Positions 1-9,819 of a stretch of DNA of 26,618 bases are shown here, piece by piece. Position 1 is the stretch's first letter. Each line of letters begins with the position of its first letter. The notes under the pieces were generated by a model. It was not told the DNA's origin, ran no database searches, and was given only the letters and a program-made list of their open reading frames with translations. The stretch covers positions 1 to 26,618 of the forward strand of contig JANDJZ010000724.1 of the NCBI GenBank assembly GCA_027943245.1, given 5' to 3'. Source of the DNA: Acanthamoeba sp. SK_2022b. Its lineage: Eukaryota; Discosea; Longamoebia; Acanthamoebidae. The translations under genes were made by a program, and so were the position numbers.

Positions 1-1
1 G

Positions 2-1027
2 GTCCAGGGTCGCGTGCTGCGGTTCGATCCTCCGCCCGACTACGAGTCGGAGATCGCGCCCGACCTGCCGGTCTTTCAGCCCCAAACGCCCCGCAAGAGG
101 TGGCACAAGCAGGTCATGCCCGCCGTGAGCGAGGACCCCTACGTCCGGTGCCTCGCGCGCGAGACCGACCCCGGCATCGAGATCGTCCTCTCCTCCGGGT
201 GCCTACTCACATGACACACATCGCATCATAGCGCTCACGCACACACGCACGCACACACGCACGCATATACGCAGCACGGCACACAAAGCGTCGACTAATG
301 GGTTGCTTGCTTCTGGCCGTGCAGGAGTGTGTCGGCTCTGTTCAACATGTACAGCGAGTCCTGGGAGATCCCAGTGTCCGTCATCCAGGACGACACCACT
401 GGTACGCACACACGCACACACGCACACACACGCACACTCTGGAGGAGTGGACGGTGGCTGACGGATGGTCGTAGGCGGCAAGAAGGTGGCGATCATCGAC
501 AAGCCGCTGCTGAAGAAGAAGCTGACGCTGCGGGAGAAGAACGAGCTCTACTACAAGACCGCCTACGAGCACCTGGGCCTGTGCCTCGCCCCCGACGCCT
601 CCATCGCCCTGCCCCTTCCCCTTCGCGCTCCCGCCGCCCTCAAGGACCAGCAGGTCGTCGAACGCCGCCTCCCCCCCTCGCCTGGCTCTCCCCCCAGCCT
701 GGCTCACTCTCGTGCGCGCGCTTGCAGGTGAGGCCGACGCCGCCGGTGCCCGCGCAGCCGCAGGCAAAGCCCGCGGTCGACAAAAAGGAGGGAGACGGGG
801 AGAGCGCAGAGGCCGGCGACGCCGGCAGCGGCAAGGCGGCCGCGGGGGAGGACGCGGGCGCGTCGCAGCAGCAAGAGCGGGAGTTGGAGATCGACGAAGA
901 CGAGGGCGACGAGGAGGAGCGCGAGCGGCGCGAGAAGGAGAAGCGGGAGGCCGAGCAGCTCGAGAGCGAACGCAAGGCCAAGCTGGAAGTGGACAGAAAG
1001 AACGAAGAACGGTAATGTGTCCATGTG

Positions 1028-1087
<60 letters not shown>

Positions 1088-1645
1088 CCCTGAGCCCATG
1101 TGCGTGTGTGCGCTGGTGGCGCAGGCAACGGGAGGAGCGGGAGCGACGGCGGTTTCTGGCGTTGGGGAAGGCGGGCGAGGAGTGGATGGGGCGCAGCTTC
1201 CCGTCGCTCGCCGACGGCAACCTCACCTACCACCTGTGGACCTTTGGCGATCTCCGCCTCCTCATCCGCTGCAAGCTCCACGGCTACACCAAGACCCCCG
1301 CCGTACGACACACGACACGCGACACGCGACACACGACACACGACACACGACACGCGTGTGTGTCTTACTCTCCTGCGCGCGCGCGTGTGTGCGTGTGTGC
1401 GTGTGCGTGACAATGGCAGGGCCAGAAGTTCATAGGGACCAAGGTGAAGCTCGAGTACTTTGGCGACCAGTGGGAGGAGACGACGGCGAGCGAGACCGCG
1501 CGGCAGTGGACGCACCACTACATCCGCCCGTACGATCCCATCATCCTGGTCGCCCGCTGGAACGTCTTCTCCTCCCGCCTGCTCTGCACCGAACGCCGCG
1601 ACATCCAGAAGCTCCTCCCGCCCGGCACCTCCTTCGTGTACGTAT

Positions 1646-1700
<55 letters not shown>

Positions 1701-1906
1701 CACGGAGGCTGATTCGATTGGCGCGACCAGGCCGGCGATCGCGGCTAAGGCGCTGCTGGTCGTGCTCCAGAAGCTGCGCACGCTCGCGCCCGGCCAGTAC
1801 CTGCTCTCCCACAAGGTCGAAGATCGCGCCGTCGTCATCCTCCGAGCCGTCGATCGTACGACTCCTCCCCTCCTCAACTCACCTCTCGTGTCGTGCGATG
1901 ACTCAC

Positions 1907-1967
<61 letters not shown>

Positions 1968-2301
1968 GCGTGTGTTGCGTGTGTTGCGTGTGTCGTGCTT
2001 GCAGCATCGACGATGCCGCAGAAGGGGCCAGCGGGCTACGACCTCCACACGTCGCACGCGTCGTCGGGCGCCACGGACGACCGCACGGTGCCCTACGTGC
2101 GGCTGCTGTGGCCGCGCGAGCTGTCGTCGGAGCAGGTGCCCCACACGTTCCCTCCCGTCGCTTCGGCGTCGGGCCCCTCTTTCTCGCCCGCGGCCCTGGC
2201 CGGCGGCGGCCCGGCCAGCCAGCAGCACCGACAGCTCGCCGAGCAGCTCAAGAAGGTCAAGAACGTCAAGTACTGCTTCGACTACGCCAAAAAGGTGTGT
2301 G

Positions 2302-2373
<72 letters not shown>

Positions 2374-2880
2374 TGTGTGTGTGATGTGTGGTTGATTCGA
2401 GTTTGGTGGGGGGTGCAGGGCTTCTGTTCGCGCGGGCTGGGGTGTCCCTTCCCGCATCTGGAGGGCAAGACGGTGCTGGAGATCAGCAAGGAGCAGCGAA
2501 AGAAGGCCAACAAGAAGCGCAAGACCAAGAAGCGGCAGGAGCGCGGCGAACAGAAGCGCAGCAGGGACGCCTCGGCGGCGTCGACGTCGTCGTCGACCTC
2601 TCCCGGCGGCGTGTCGACAGGCCACTCGGCGAGCGGCGAGGAGGGCTCGCGGTCGCCCCTGTCGCCCTCGTCTCCAGGCGGGGGTGGCGGCGAAGGCAGC
2701 GACTTGGATGGGGAAGGGCGAGGACTCAGCAGCGGCGGAGGCAGCGACAACGACGAGGCGTCCAACAGCTACGACGCCTACGACGACGACAACGACGACG
2801 ACTTTGGCTCCGACGCAACCGAACCGAAGAAGGAGAAGAAGGTGGACAACGACCTCCTCTACATCGCCTCCCAGTTGTAG
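2..2880 (+). CDS. ICE2: ICE2/NARG2-like little elongation complex subunit 2 with C-terminal CCCH zinc finger (5' partial)
   Basis: The frame is open at the window edge, so the N-terminus lies outside. Exons 2-198, 325-401, 475-653, 728-1011, 1125-1302, 1420-1637, 1731-1855, 2005-2294 and 2419-2880 join in phase at GT..AG introns to give 669 visible residues and a TAG stop. Residues about 195-255 are a highly charged Glu/Arg helix, probably coiled coil. Residues about 278-480 resemble the NARG2/ICE2 C-terminal domain: the GDLRLLIRC segment, the LAPGQYLLSHKVEDRAVV block, GYDLHTSH and PHTFPP occur in the order I recall for animal ICE2. That family works with ELL and ICE1 in RNA polymerase II transcription of small nuclear RNA genes. 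A canonical CX8CX5CX3H zinc finger follows (Cys510, Cys519, Cys525, His529 of the visible part), split by the last intron. The tail is Lys-rich, then Ser/Gly-rich, then acidic. The family call rests on remembered similarity; the zinc finger is directly visible. Confidence 0.75.
1031..1086. repeat. (TG)n tract in intron 4 of the ICE2-like gene
   Basis: Uninterrupted TG dinucleotides fill the middle of the intron 1012-1124, just after the donor. Confidence 0.95.
1304..1410. repeat. CGACACA-type repeat followed by GTGTGC-rich tract in intron 5
   Basis: Short degenerate units of ACGACAC run to about 1354 and are followed by a GTGTG/GCGCGTGTG tract. The two halves are largely complementary, so the intron RNA could fold on itself. 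Confidence 0.85.
1649..1699. repeat. (TG)n tract in intron 6 of the ICE2-like gene
   Basis: TG dinucleotides follow the GTACGT donor of the intron 1638-1730. Confidence 0.95.
1909..1990. repeat. (TG)n tract plus TGTTGCG units in intron 7
   Basis: TG dinucleotides run to about 1966, then the unit GTGTTGC is repeated before the acceptor of the intron 1856-2004. Confidence 0.95.
2304..2390. repeat. (TG)n tract in intron 8 of the ICE2-like gene
   Basis: A long TG tract fills the intron 2295-2418, which separates the first Cys of the CCCH finger from the other three ligands. Confidence 0.95.
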
Positions 2881-2955
2881 TTGTGAGTGGTCTGAAAAAT
2901 AAAAAAATAAAAGGAAAAGAAAAGAAAATTAGTAAAAAGACCAACGAGTAGCGAC
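2881..2955 (+). promoter_or_regulatory. 75-bp A-rich spacer: ICE2-like poly(A) signal and guanine deaminase 5' region
   Basis: An AATAAA hexamer at 2898-2903 lies 18 bp after the stop and is followed by A/G-rich sequence to about 2940. The ATG of the next gene is at 2956 in a good context (G at -3, G at +4). No TATA box is visible. This short spacer must hold both the 3' end of one transcript and the proximal promoter of the next, unless the promoter extends into the upstream gene. Confidence 0.6.
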
Positions 2956-3594
2956 ATGGAGGGTGCACCAGAAGGGGTGGTGCGCGTGTTTCACGGGACG
3001 GTGGTGCATTCGCTGGCCCTCGACACGCTCGAGGTGGTGCCGCGCGCGTGGCTCGGCGTCGACGCCGCCGGCCGCATCGCCTTCCTCCATTCGCCGCGCC
3101 ACCACGGCGACCTCGACCGCTCTGCCCTCATCCTCAAGTACATCATCCCCTCCTCGTTGATGATCACGCCAACCCCCTCTCCTTCCAAATATTTTTTTCT
3201 TATTATTTACTTTTATTTATTTTTACTTTTATTTATTTTTACTTTTATTTATTTTGCTCCCCTCTGCAGATATGGGCTGTCGAGCGAGACTGTCGAGTTC
3301 GTGGAGCTGCCGCGGCGGGGCTTCCTCGTGCCCGGCCTGGTGGACACGCACTACCACGCGCCGCAGTTCGTGAACGCGGGCAACGGGCTCGACATGCCGC
3401 TCCTCGAGTGGCTCGAGACCTACACCTTCCCCGCCGAGACCCGCTTCAAGGACCCCCACTACGCCGCCCAAGGTAACCCTACTCGCCCATGCAGAGATGT
3501 ATTACATGTATATGCATACGTACATACACATGTGTGTATGCATACATGTAGAAATGTGTGTGTGTATGTGTGTATGTGTACGCTAAGTGCTGGG

Positions 3595-3643
<49 letters not shown>

Positions 3644-4064
3644 GATAGTGTACCCGGCAGTGGTGCGCCGAGGGCTGCGGCTGGGCACCACAACGGTGGC
3701 CTACTACGGCACCATCCACGCGCCCGCGACCAAGCTGCTCGCTGGTACCGACGCCATGGGAATGCGTGACACGCGCTGCCGCGCAAATCGCTGGACGTGA
3801 CTCGACGCCGCCCCGTGTTGCGGTGGTGGTGGTGGGTGGGTGTTGCGAGCACAGAGACGGCGGCGCAGTACGGGCAGCGCGCGTTCGTGGGCAAGGTGTG
3901 CATGGACCGCAACTCGCCGGCCCACTACGTCGAGAGCACGGCCGACTCGCTGGGCGAGACGGCGCGTTTCTGCGAGGAGGTGCTGGCCATGGGCGACCCA
4001 CTCATCACGCCCATCCTCACCCCCAGGTACACTGCCCCCCCCGCGCTCCCTATTGCTATGTGGC

Positions 4065-4124
<60 letters not shown>

Positions 4125-4408
4125 CACGCGCGCAGATTCGCGCCGACGTGCACGATGGAGCTGATGAAGGGCCTGGGCGAGATCGCGCGCAAGCACGACC
4201 TCCCCATCCAGACCCACGTCTCCGAGAGCAGGCCCGACACCGACTGGGTGCGCGAGCTGCACCCCGACCAGCCCACCTACACGCACGTCTACCACCAAGC
4301 CGGCCTGCTCACCCGCAAGACCGTCCTCGCCCACGCCGTACGATCGTGTGCGCATGCGTGCATTCACGCGTCACGCGTCGTGTTGCGTGCGTCGCGCATC
4401 TCAATCGG

Positions 4409-4490
<82 letters not shown>

Positions 4491-4674
4491 ATCCACAGAT
4501 CTTGCTGTCGGAGGTGGAGGAGGACCTGCTGGCGGAGCACGGGGTCGGGGTGGCCCACTGCCCGAGCTCCAACTTCTACGTGCTGAGCGGCGTGTGCGCC
4601 GTGCGACGACTCCTGGACAAGGGCGTCAAGGTCGGCCTCGGCTCTGACATCTCTGGCGGTATCCTCGTGTGCTC

Positions 4675-4746
<72 letters not shown>

Positions 4747-5024
4747 TTGCGCCTCGACTGATACCGGTTGCTTCAAGGTCCGTGCCCCAACATGCTCGAT
4801 GCGTTTCGACTGGCCATCATAGCCTCCAAGGTTTTACCAATCACACTCGCGCTCATGTGTTCATCTATCGCACACATTCTGACTGGCGTTGTTAAACAAG
4901 ATCATCCACTCCAAGCGACCTGAGCTGGCGCCGTTGAGCGTGGCGGAGGCGTTCTATCTGCTCACACTGGGCGGAGCACGAGTTCTCAGCATCGACCACA
5001 AAGTGGGCAACTTTGTAGTCGGCA

Positions 5025-5092
<68 letters not shown>

Positions 5093-5391
5093 CGCTTCTA
5101 CTATGCGTGCACTACGTCTGTGACTGAAGACACGACACGACACGACACGACACGACACGACACGACACGACACGACACGACACGGCGCAGGAGCTAGACG
5201 CGCTGGTGGTGGCCCCGTTTGCCGAGGGTTCACCCATCGACGAGTTTGACGCCGCCGACGCAGACCAAGTGGACCACGACGACAAGGCGGCCGTCCGGCG
5301 CACGCTCGAGAAGTGGCTCTTCCTGGGCGACGACCGCAACCTGGCTCAGGTCTTCGTGCGCGGCCGCCCCCTCCTCCCCTTCGCTTTGTAG
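2956..5391 (+). CDS. GDA: guanine deaminase (guanine aminohydrolase)
   Basis: This enzyme hydrolyses guanine to xanthine and ammonia in purine salvage and catabolism, in the cytosol. Exons 2956-3137, 3270-3472, 3649-3744, 3855-4026, 4136-4337, 4499-4658, 4778-4830, 4901-5026 and 5191-5391 join in phase to 464 residues, close to the roughly 454 of the human enzyme. All amidohydrolase metal ligands are present: His88 and His90 in PGLVDTHYHAP, His245 in QTHVSE, His284 in VLAHA, and Asp335 in GLGSDISGG. Other family hallmarks are LLEWLETYTFPAE, GTTTVAYYGTIH, RAFVGKVCMDRNSP and VAHCPSSNF. Most introns are dominated by (TG)n or (AC)n. The first intron is instead T/A-rich with repeats of TTTTATTTATTTTTAC. 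The gene is in the same orientation as the ICE2-like gene. No damage is seen, so I expect it to be functional. Confidence 0.95.
3600..3643. repeat. (TG)n tract in guanine deaminase intron 2
   Basis: TG dinucleotides lie just before the acceptor of the intron 3473-3648. Shorter TGTATG-type alternation precedes them from about 3500. Confidence 0.95.
4067..4124. repeat. (AC)n tract in guanine deaminase intron 4
   Basis: AC dinucleotides fill the second half of the intron 4027-4135. They are the complement of the TG tracts in introns 2, 5 and 6 of the same transcript. Confidence 0.95.
4411..4489. repeat. (TG)n tract in guanine deaminase intron 5
   Basis: About 79 bp of TG dinucleotides end 9 bp before the acceptor of the intron 4338-4498. 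Confidence 0.95.
4676..4745. repeat. (TG)n tract in guanine deaminase intron 6
   Basis: TG dinucleotides occupy most of the intron 4659-4777. Confidence 0.95.
5028..5092. repeat. (AC)n tract in guanine deaminase intron 8
   Basis: AC dinucleotides begin at the GTACAC donor of the intron 5027-5190. Confidence 0.95.
5131..5184. repeat. (CACGA)n pentanucleotide repeat in guanine deaminase intron 8
   Basis: About ten tandem CACGA units fill the 3' half of the intron, ending just before the CGCAG acceptor. Confidence 0.95.
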
Positions 5392-5802
5392 TTGGCCACT
5401 TTTAGCATACCGCCCTTCAGGAATGCACCCTGGGCGTAGCTAGGCGTTTACAACCATTGTTATTGAGTTGAAAGGGAACCGCTCAGCCCCTCGGAATGGA
5501 GGGACGAGCAGGCCACCACTTTAAGTGATGTAGACTATGAACCGGAGATTCAATTCTACGGATTAGAGTGCTTTCCATGGTGACGAGGTGCCCTTCCTGA
5601 ACGCTCTTCTTCCTTGGCCCATTATGGGAGCACGGTGTTTGCTGAACGGCCAGAAAAAGCAAGGAAGGAAAGAGAAGAAGATACTCTAATACCCAATCTC
5701 TGGGCTGGTATTGTGTTACAAACCATCATTTTATCACATCTAAACAACCATAACTTCCCCAGTACAACACCACACCAACCTACAAACATCTATCTTACAA
5801 TA
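5392..5802. other. Intergenic stretch after guanine deaminase
   Basis: No gene is recognised here. The stretch must contain the guanine deaminase 3' UTR; no AATAAA is seen close to the stop. Composition drifts from GC-rich to AT-rich towards 5800. Confidence 0.6.
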
Positions 5803-6430
5803 CAGGAAGCGGTTTATGTAGAGAGCCGATGTTGGGAATGGCGATCTCCAGCAGCCCGTTGCACTGGCCCTCGCGCATGCCCGGTTTGAACATGGCCTTG
5901 AACACCACCGACTTGGCGGCGAGCGCGAGCTTGTGCGCCTTGACTTTACCCTGTCGCGTTGCACATCGTACGTTGACCGTTTGCTTAGCAACACTGGACC
6001 AACCAACGTGATGGAAGGATCACCGCGCACCCCGTCGGGAAACAGGAACGCGACGTCGTGGAGCTAGAGACTCAATGGCGCCTTTCGCTGCGAACACTCG
6101 TCTGTTCTGCGCGTTGCCTGTGCAGACCCTCCGCCTCGGGAGGTGTGTTAGATATCGTCGAATCCGCTGGTGCTCCTTGAGCCTTTCCTACATACCCCAT
6201 AGGGCGTGGTCACTGGCCAACAGGTGGGCAGTGTCGTCGTCCGGCAAAGACTCCTTTGTCTTATTCGCCTCGCCCACTCGGTGCAGGATCTGCGCAACGT
6301 CGGTCATGGAGAACTTGTAGTCGTTGTAGAACGATGTAGGACGAGAGGGTCTTATGTGTAGAGAGCCGCTCAAAGTGTGTAGACGCGTGTGTAAGAGACT
6401 TTATTTAGGGCGTTTCGCGCCTTTTCTCAG
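5803..6430 (-). pseudogene. Decayed inverted copy of the Arm/BTB gene
   Basis: Read on the - strand, this begins with the 5' region of the Arm/BTB gene (homologous to about 14668-14772), has the start codon at 6307 and keeps exon 1 as far as HLLAS. At about 6211 it jumps to the end of exon 2 (GACCACGCC), keeps the following intron with its GTATG donor, and continues to AIESL. At about 6064 it jumps again, to the start of the BTB domain (FPDGVRG reading). It keeps the next intron and the AHKLALAAKSVVFKAMF core, and ends after IPNIGS near 5825; the last bases may come from the gene's 3' end. Retained introns show a DNA-level duplication and not a retrocopy. Most Arm repeats and the BTB C-terminus are absent, so no functional product is expected. 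Confidence 0.85.
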
Positions 6431-7867
6431 CCTTCGTGAAATGCCATTCACAAATGTGCCACATTTGGCACACAGGCAGGAATGGATGTTGCGCCAACCT
6501 TTGGTGGATATCCACTCCAGGTGTTGCACCAGTGTGAAACCTTCTGGATTCCTCGACTTCACTGGGGCAGCCTACCTCAAGCAGGTACATGCTATGGGTG
6601 CACTCTTCACAGCCATGCCCCAGGCTGTCAAGAGTGTCACCTACTTCAGAGTGGGACCGTTGCTCAATGTTCAACAACAGTCTTCTTCTAATGGTAGGCA
6701 CTGCCTTTATAAACTGGCACTTGGTGCTCACATCATTTTATCTCATACCAACTTATGGAGCTTCTGGCCAATGACCCCATCCCAGTCTTTTAGCGCTGGT
6801 TGTCATTCTCCACAACCTTGCCAATTTTGAACAGCCAAACAAAGGCAACCAAAAAAGAGGCAGTCCCTATTGTGCTCCACACGTGTTCCATCTTTTGTTT
6901 CTTCTCCTTGCTGGAAGGCTGGATGTCTATCAAAAAGGTTCTAAGATCTTGGTGGAAGATTTCCTGTCCACACTCTGCTGGCTGCGTGATCACCAGTCCC
7001 TCCACCACCAACACAGTGGCTAACTTCATTTTTGAGATTGTGGGTGACAGACTTCCTGATGGTGACATCCACCTGCCCATTTTGCTTACATGGCCCCAAG
7101 TCCATTCCCTGTGCCAATCCTCACACTCATCCTCTGTTCCCAGGATCAAGATCATCCACAACCAAGTTCACAGGACCCTAAAGCTGAGACAAGGAGGCCA
7201 TCACAAGCATGTTCTTGTGCTAGCTCTTGTGAGCTGATTTGCATTGGAGAGATAGGGATGTGGTGAAGGAAGCACTCTGATTGCACCACCTTCACATCAA
7301 GCTCCCTCCTCTTCTTCCAGCACATCTACCAGGTCTTGCAAGTCCTTAGGCTAAGCTCCTATTCTGTAACTTTCAATAAACTAGTGTTTTATTGATCTTG
7401 TTCCATACAATTCTTTTTTCATAAATTACTAAAGTCTCACATCTGAAAAAAAATGGCGCAACTCAGAACCATTTTACAGGCCTAAAAGTTTCTCAACATC
7501 ACTTTTGCCTGTGTGTACATAAAATGAAGCTTTTTCGTAGGCCTTGTACATATATCCTAGTGTTTTTAAATAGTTTATGTAGAAAAAGTGTACATTGCCA
7601 AAAGAGTCATTGTTACTTTTTTCCAACCACTCCATTACCGGCTCTTCAACCATTGACTCATCCTGCACCTGTATTCCTTATATCTCTTGCCAGTCTCTCC
7701 AGCCTCCTTGTTGCTCATGCGCTTGGGACTTAGGTCTTTGAAAGGGAAAAAGGGTGTCTCAGAGTTCACAGGGCTCAAGATGAAAGGATATAGAGAAACT
7801 TTGATTTTCAATTCATTGGTATCCTGTCACAGGAGCACAGTCCAGTTACATCAGCAGCCGACTTGAC
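6431..7867. other. AT-richer mosaic, probably transposon remnants
   Basis: No family is recognised. About 6431-6830 and 6790-7240 are open on both strands for 100-150 codons, so neither strand can be chosen. One - strand reading at about 6430-6560 has a CxxC pair (CLCAKCGTF). A - strand reading at 6790-7161 ends with a hydrophobic segment. At 7377-7395 an inverted CAATAAA...TTTTATTG pair gives a poly(A)-like hexamer on each strand, as between convergent transcripts. Composition resembles the transposon to the right and not the host genes. Confidence 0.4.
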
Positions 7868-9535
7868 AATATTGAACTTGGCAACCATCACCTTGAATTC
7901 TGTACAAAGCAAGATTTAGAATTGAGAATGTATGCATATGCAACCATAAAAGCTCAGCAAATGAGTACCTTTCTTGGTGAACTCCATGTCGTTGGCTCTC
8001 CCCTTATGTTCAGTGCGTTGCTGAATGAGACCATTAATGGTTCCAAGGAGAGCCTTGTTGGTAGTTACCAGATTTTGGAGGTACAGTGGTGTGAATGGCA
8101 TGGCACACTCATGCTGAATGTAGAGGTCCTCAAGCTTCTGTCCGCTCCTGTGCCACTGCCCTTCTGGCCCAGTTTCTGGATGATCCCAGTGTAGTTTTGC
8201 AATTTCTGATAGGCTGCCTTGCAGTCAGCGTTGTCAAGGTGGGCAGTTGAGGGCTACAAATACAGGTTTTCAGTCATTGTGTATGTGTATGTGATCAATG
8301 TGTAAGGCATGGAGGTTGAAATCACATGTATGCAATGAAGCAACGGAGGGGATGCATACTCTGGAGTTCAGAAATTTGTGATGCTGAAGAACTCCTCCCA
8401 TTCGTTGCAATGGACAGCAGCTTTGTCATGAAGATGATTTTGGACCCAGGCAAGTAGCTGGACGTCACTGTCACTCAGTCCCTCCTATGTAAAAAAGGTA
8501 AGATATCCTAATACCAGGGTTACAAGACAAGCAGGGGCATATGTCAGCAATGTCACACAACCAGGAAAATTTCTGGCCAGGAAAGGCTGAGTGGCATCCA
8601 TGCGATGGTTGCCATTGATAGGTACTTGGGCTTTCCATCATTGAGCATGCATTCCTCCTTGCAAAGCAGCTGCACCAAGAGCTTGTCCATTGTAAGAATG
8701 CCCATTTCATTGAAGGACTTGATAAGCACCTGCCGTCCCTGTGCTGTAACAGGATGAAGGGACCCAGCCTTGGTCATGTGCCTGATATTGATCAGTTCTG
8801 CATTCAACTGGACATGCCTTTCAAGGAGTTTGCTGTAATGATGGAGAAGATTTTCCTTGGGAACACAACTAAGCTCCTCAACTGTTGGCTGAGAGTAAAG
8901 TATTATTAGATTTGAAACTTGCAAAACATCTCACAAGCAACTGCGTACATGTACATGATGGAACATGTGGCTCAAGCAATCCCTCACTAATTATGGTTTC
9001 AGGAGTTGAAACTGGTTGGGAGTCCTCAACTGTTGACTCCTGCAAGAAATAACGGTCAGTTCAAAGTTAAATCATCTCATCTTGTTAAACAATGCTATTG
9101 TTGACAATAATATTTTTTAGATGCTACACAAAAATCCTATTGTTGATTGATAAATAAACTGAAATCATCGCATATGTGTGTGCAATGAAATATTCAAATA
9201 TTGTTTGGATGGTTTCACCCTCGCATATGTGTACACAATGGCAAATATTATCAAAATATCATACCTGTTCCATTTGCTTTTTGTATTTAGCTGAACACAA
9301 AAATTCCTGCATATGGTTAACATCAAATCAGATTTCGAAAAAGGTAAGGTGTACATACCGTGCACATATTTTGTAGAGCACCAAGTGTCTTGCTGTTAAG
9401 GTCCCTTGCTTGAAGCTTCTTCCACTGGGGTTGCTTGAGCAGCCATTGCACCAGCACTTTTGGGTCTCTGCACTCAGTGACCATCAATGGAATTCCACTG
9501 GTCAACTGGGTGGGTGGTAGCTTGTCTTTCTCCAT
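7868..9535 (-). pseudogene. Transposon - strand gene, copy A (unrecognised protein)
   Basis: The start is the ATG at 9535. Exon 1 is 9359-9535 (begins MEKDKLPPTQ, ends near ALQNMC) and exon 2 is 9265-9306 (EFLCSAKYKKQMEQ), both with GT..AG borders. Further exons are an acidic piece (ESTVEDSQPVSTPET, about 8974-9041), a longer one with HPVTAQGRQVLIKSFNEMG (about 8600-8900), one with WVQNHLHDKAAVHCNEWEEFF (about 8370-8490), and pieces with LYIQHECAMPFTPLYLQNLV and EFKVMVAKFN (to 7868). Matching pieces in copy B support the exons. I do not recognise the family. The exon containing HPVTAQG runs into a stop before its neighbour, so this copy is probably dead. Confidence 0.6.
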
Positions 9536-9819
9536 GCTTCAGCAGTACCTTTTCTCTCCTTTCTCAAGTGTACACCACTCACAAACTCCATGCAGGCATC
9601 CAATAGGTAATCATGTACTTGCGTACCTTGGCTTTTGATTTATAAATGTTGAGTTTTGATTAAATAGAGATACATTTAATTTGAATTATGTAATATCTAT
9701 CATGCAATGCATAAACAAGCATATGATTTTGCTCACATTTTGATGTTGCCATTCCATCATGTACATGTACACAGTCCACATTCATTTTGGAATTGGCTTT
9801 TCTATGACCAGGCTGGGAT

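Noticed and set aside
21..30. GGTTCGATCC, resembling a tRNA B box
   Set aside because: It lies in a coding exon, lacks the usual A box and any cloverleaf around it.
1017..2373. Long + strand ORFs rich in Val-Cys and - strand ORFs rich in Thr-His
   Set aside because: They are translations of (TG)n/(AC)n intron tracts and have no family resemblance; the spliced gene explains the region.
5131..5184. Regularly repeated CACGA units as a possible CRISPR or satellite array
   Set aside because: There are no spacers; it is a simple pentanucleotide repeat inside an intron of a eukaryotic gene.
6790..7240. Overlapping ORFs on both strands (123 and 145 codons)
   Set aside because: Neither has a recognisable motif or supporting homologue in the window, so I do not call a gene.
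7377..7395. Inverted CAATAAA...TTTTATTG as a transposon terminal repeat
   Set aside because: Too short and A/T-rich; better explained as poly(A) signals on both strands.
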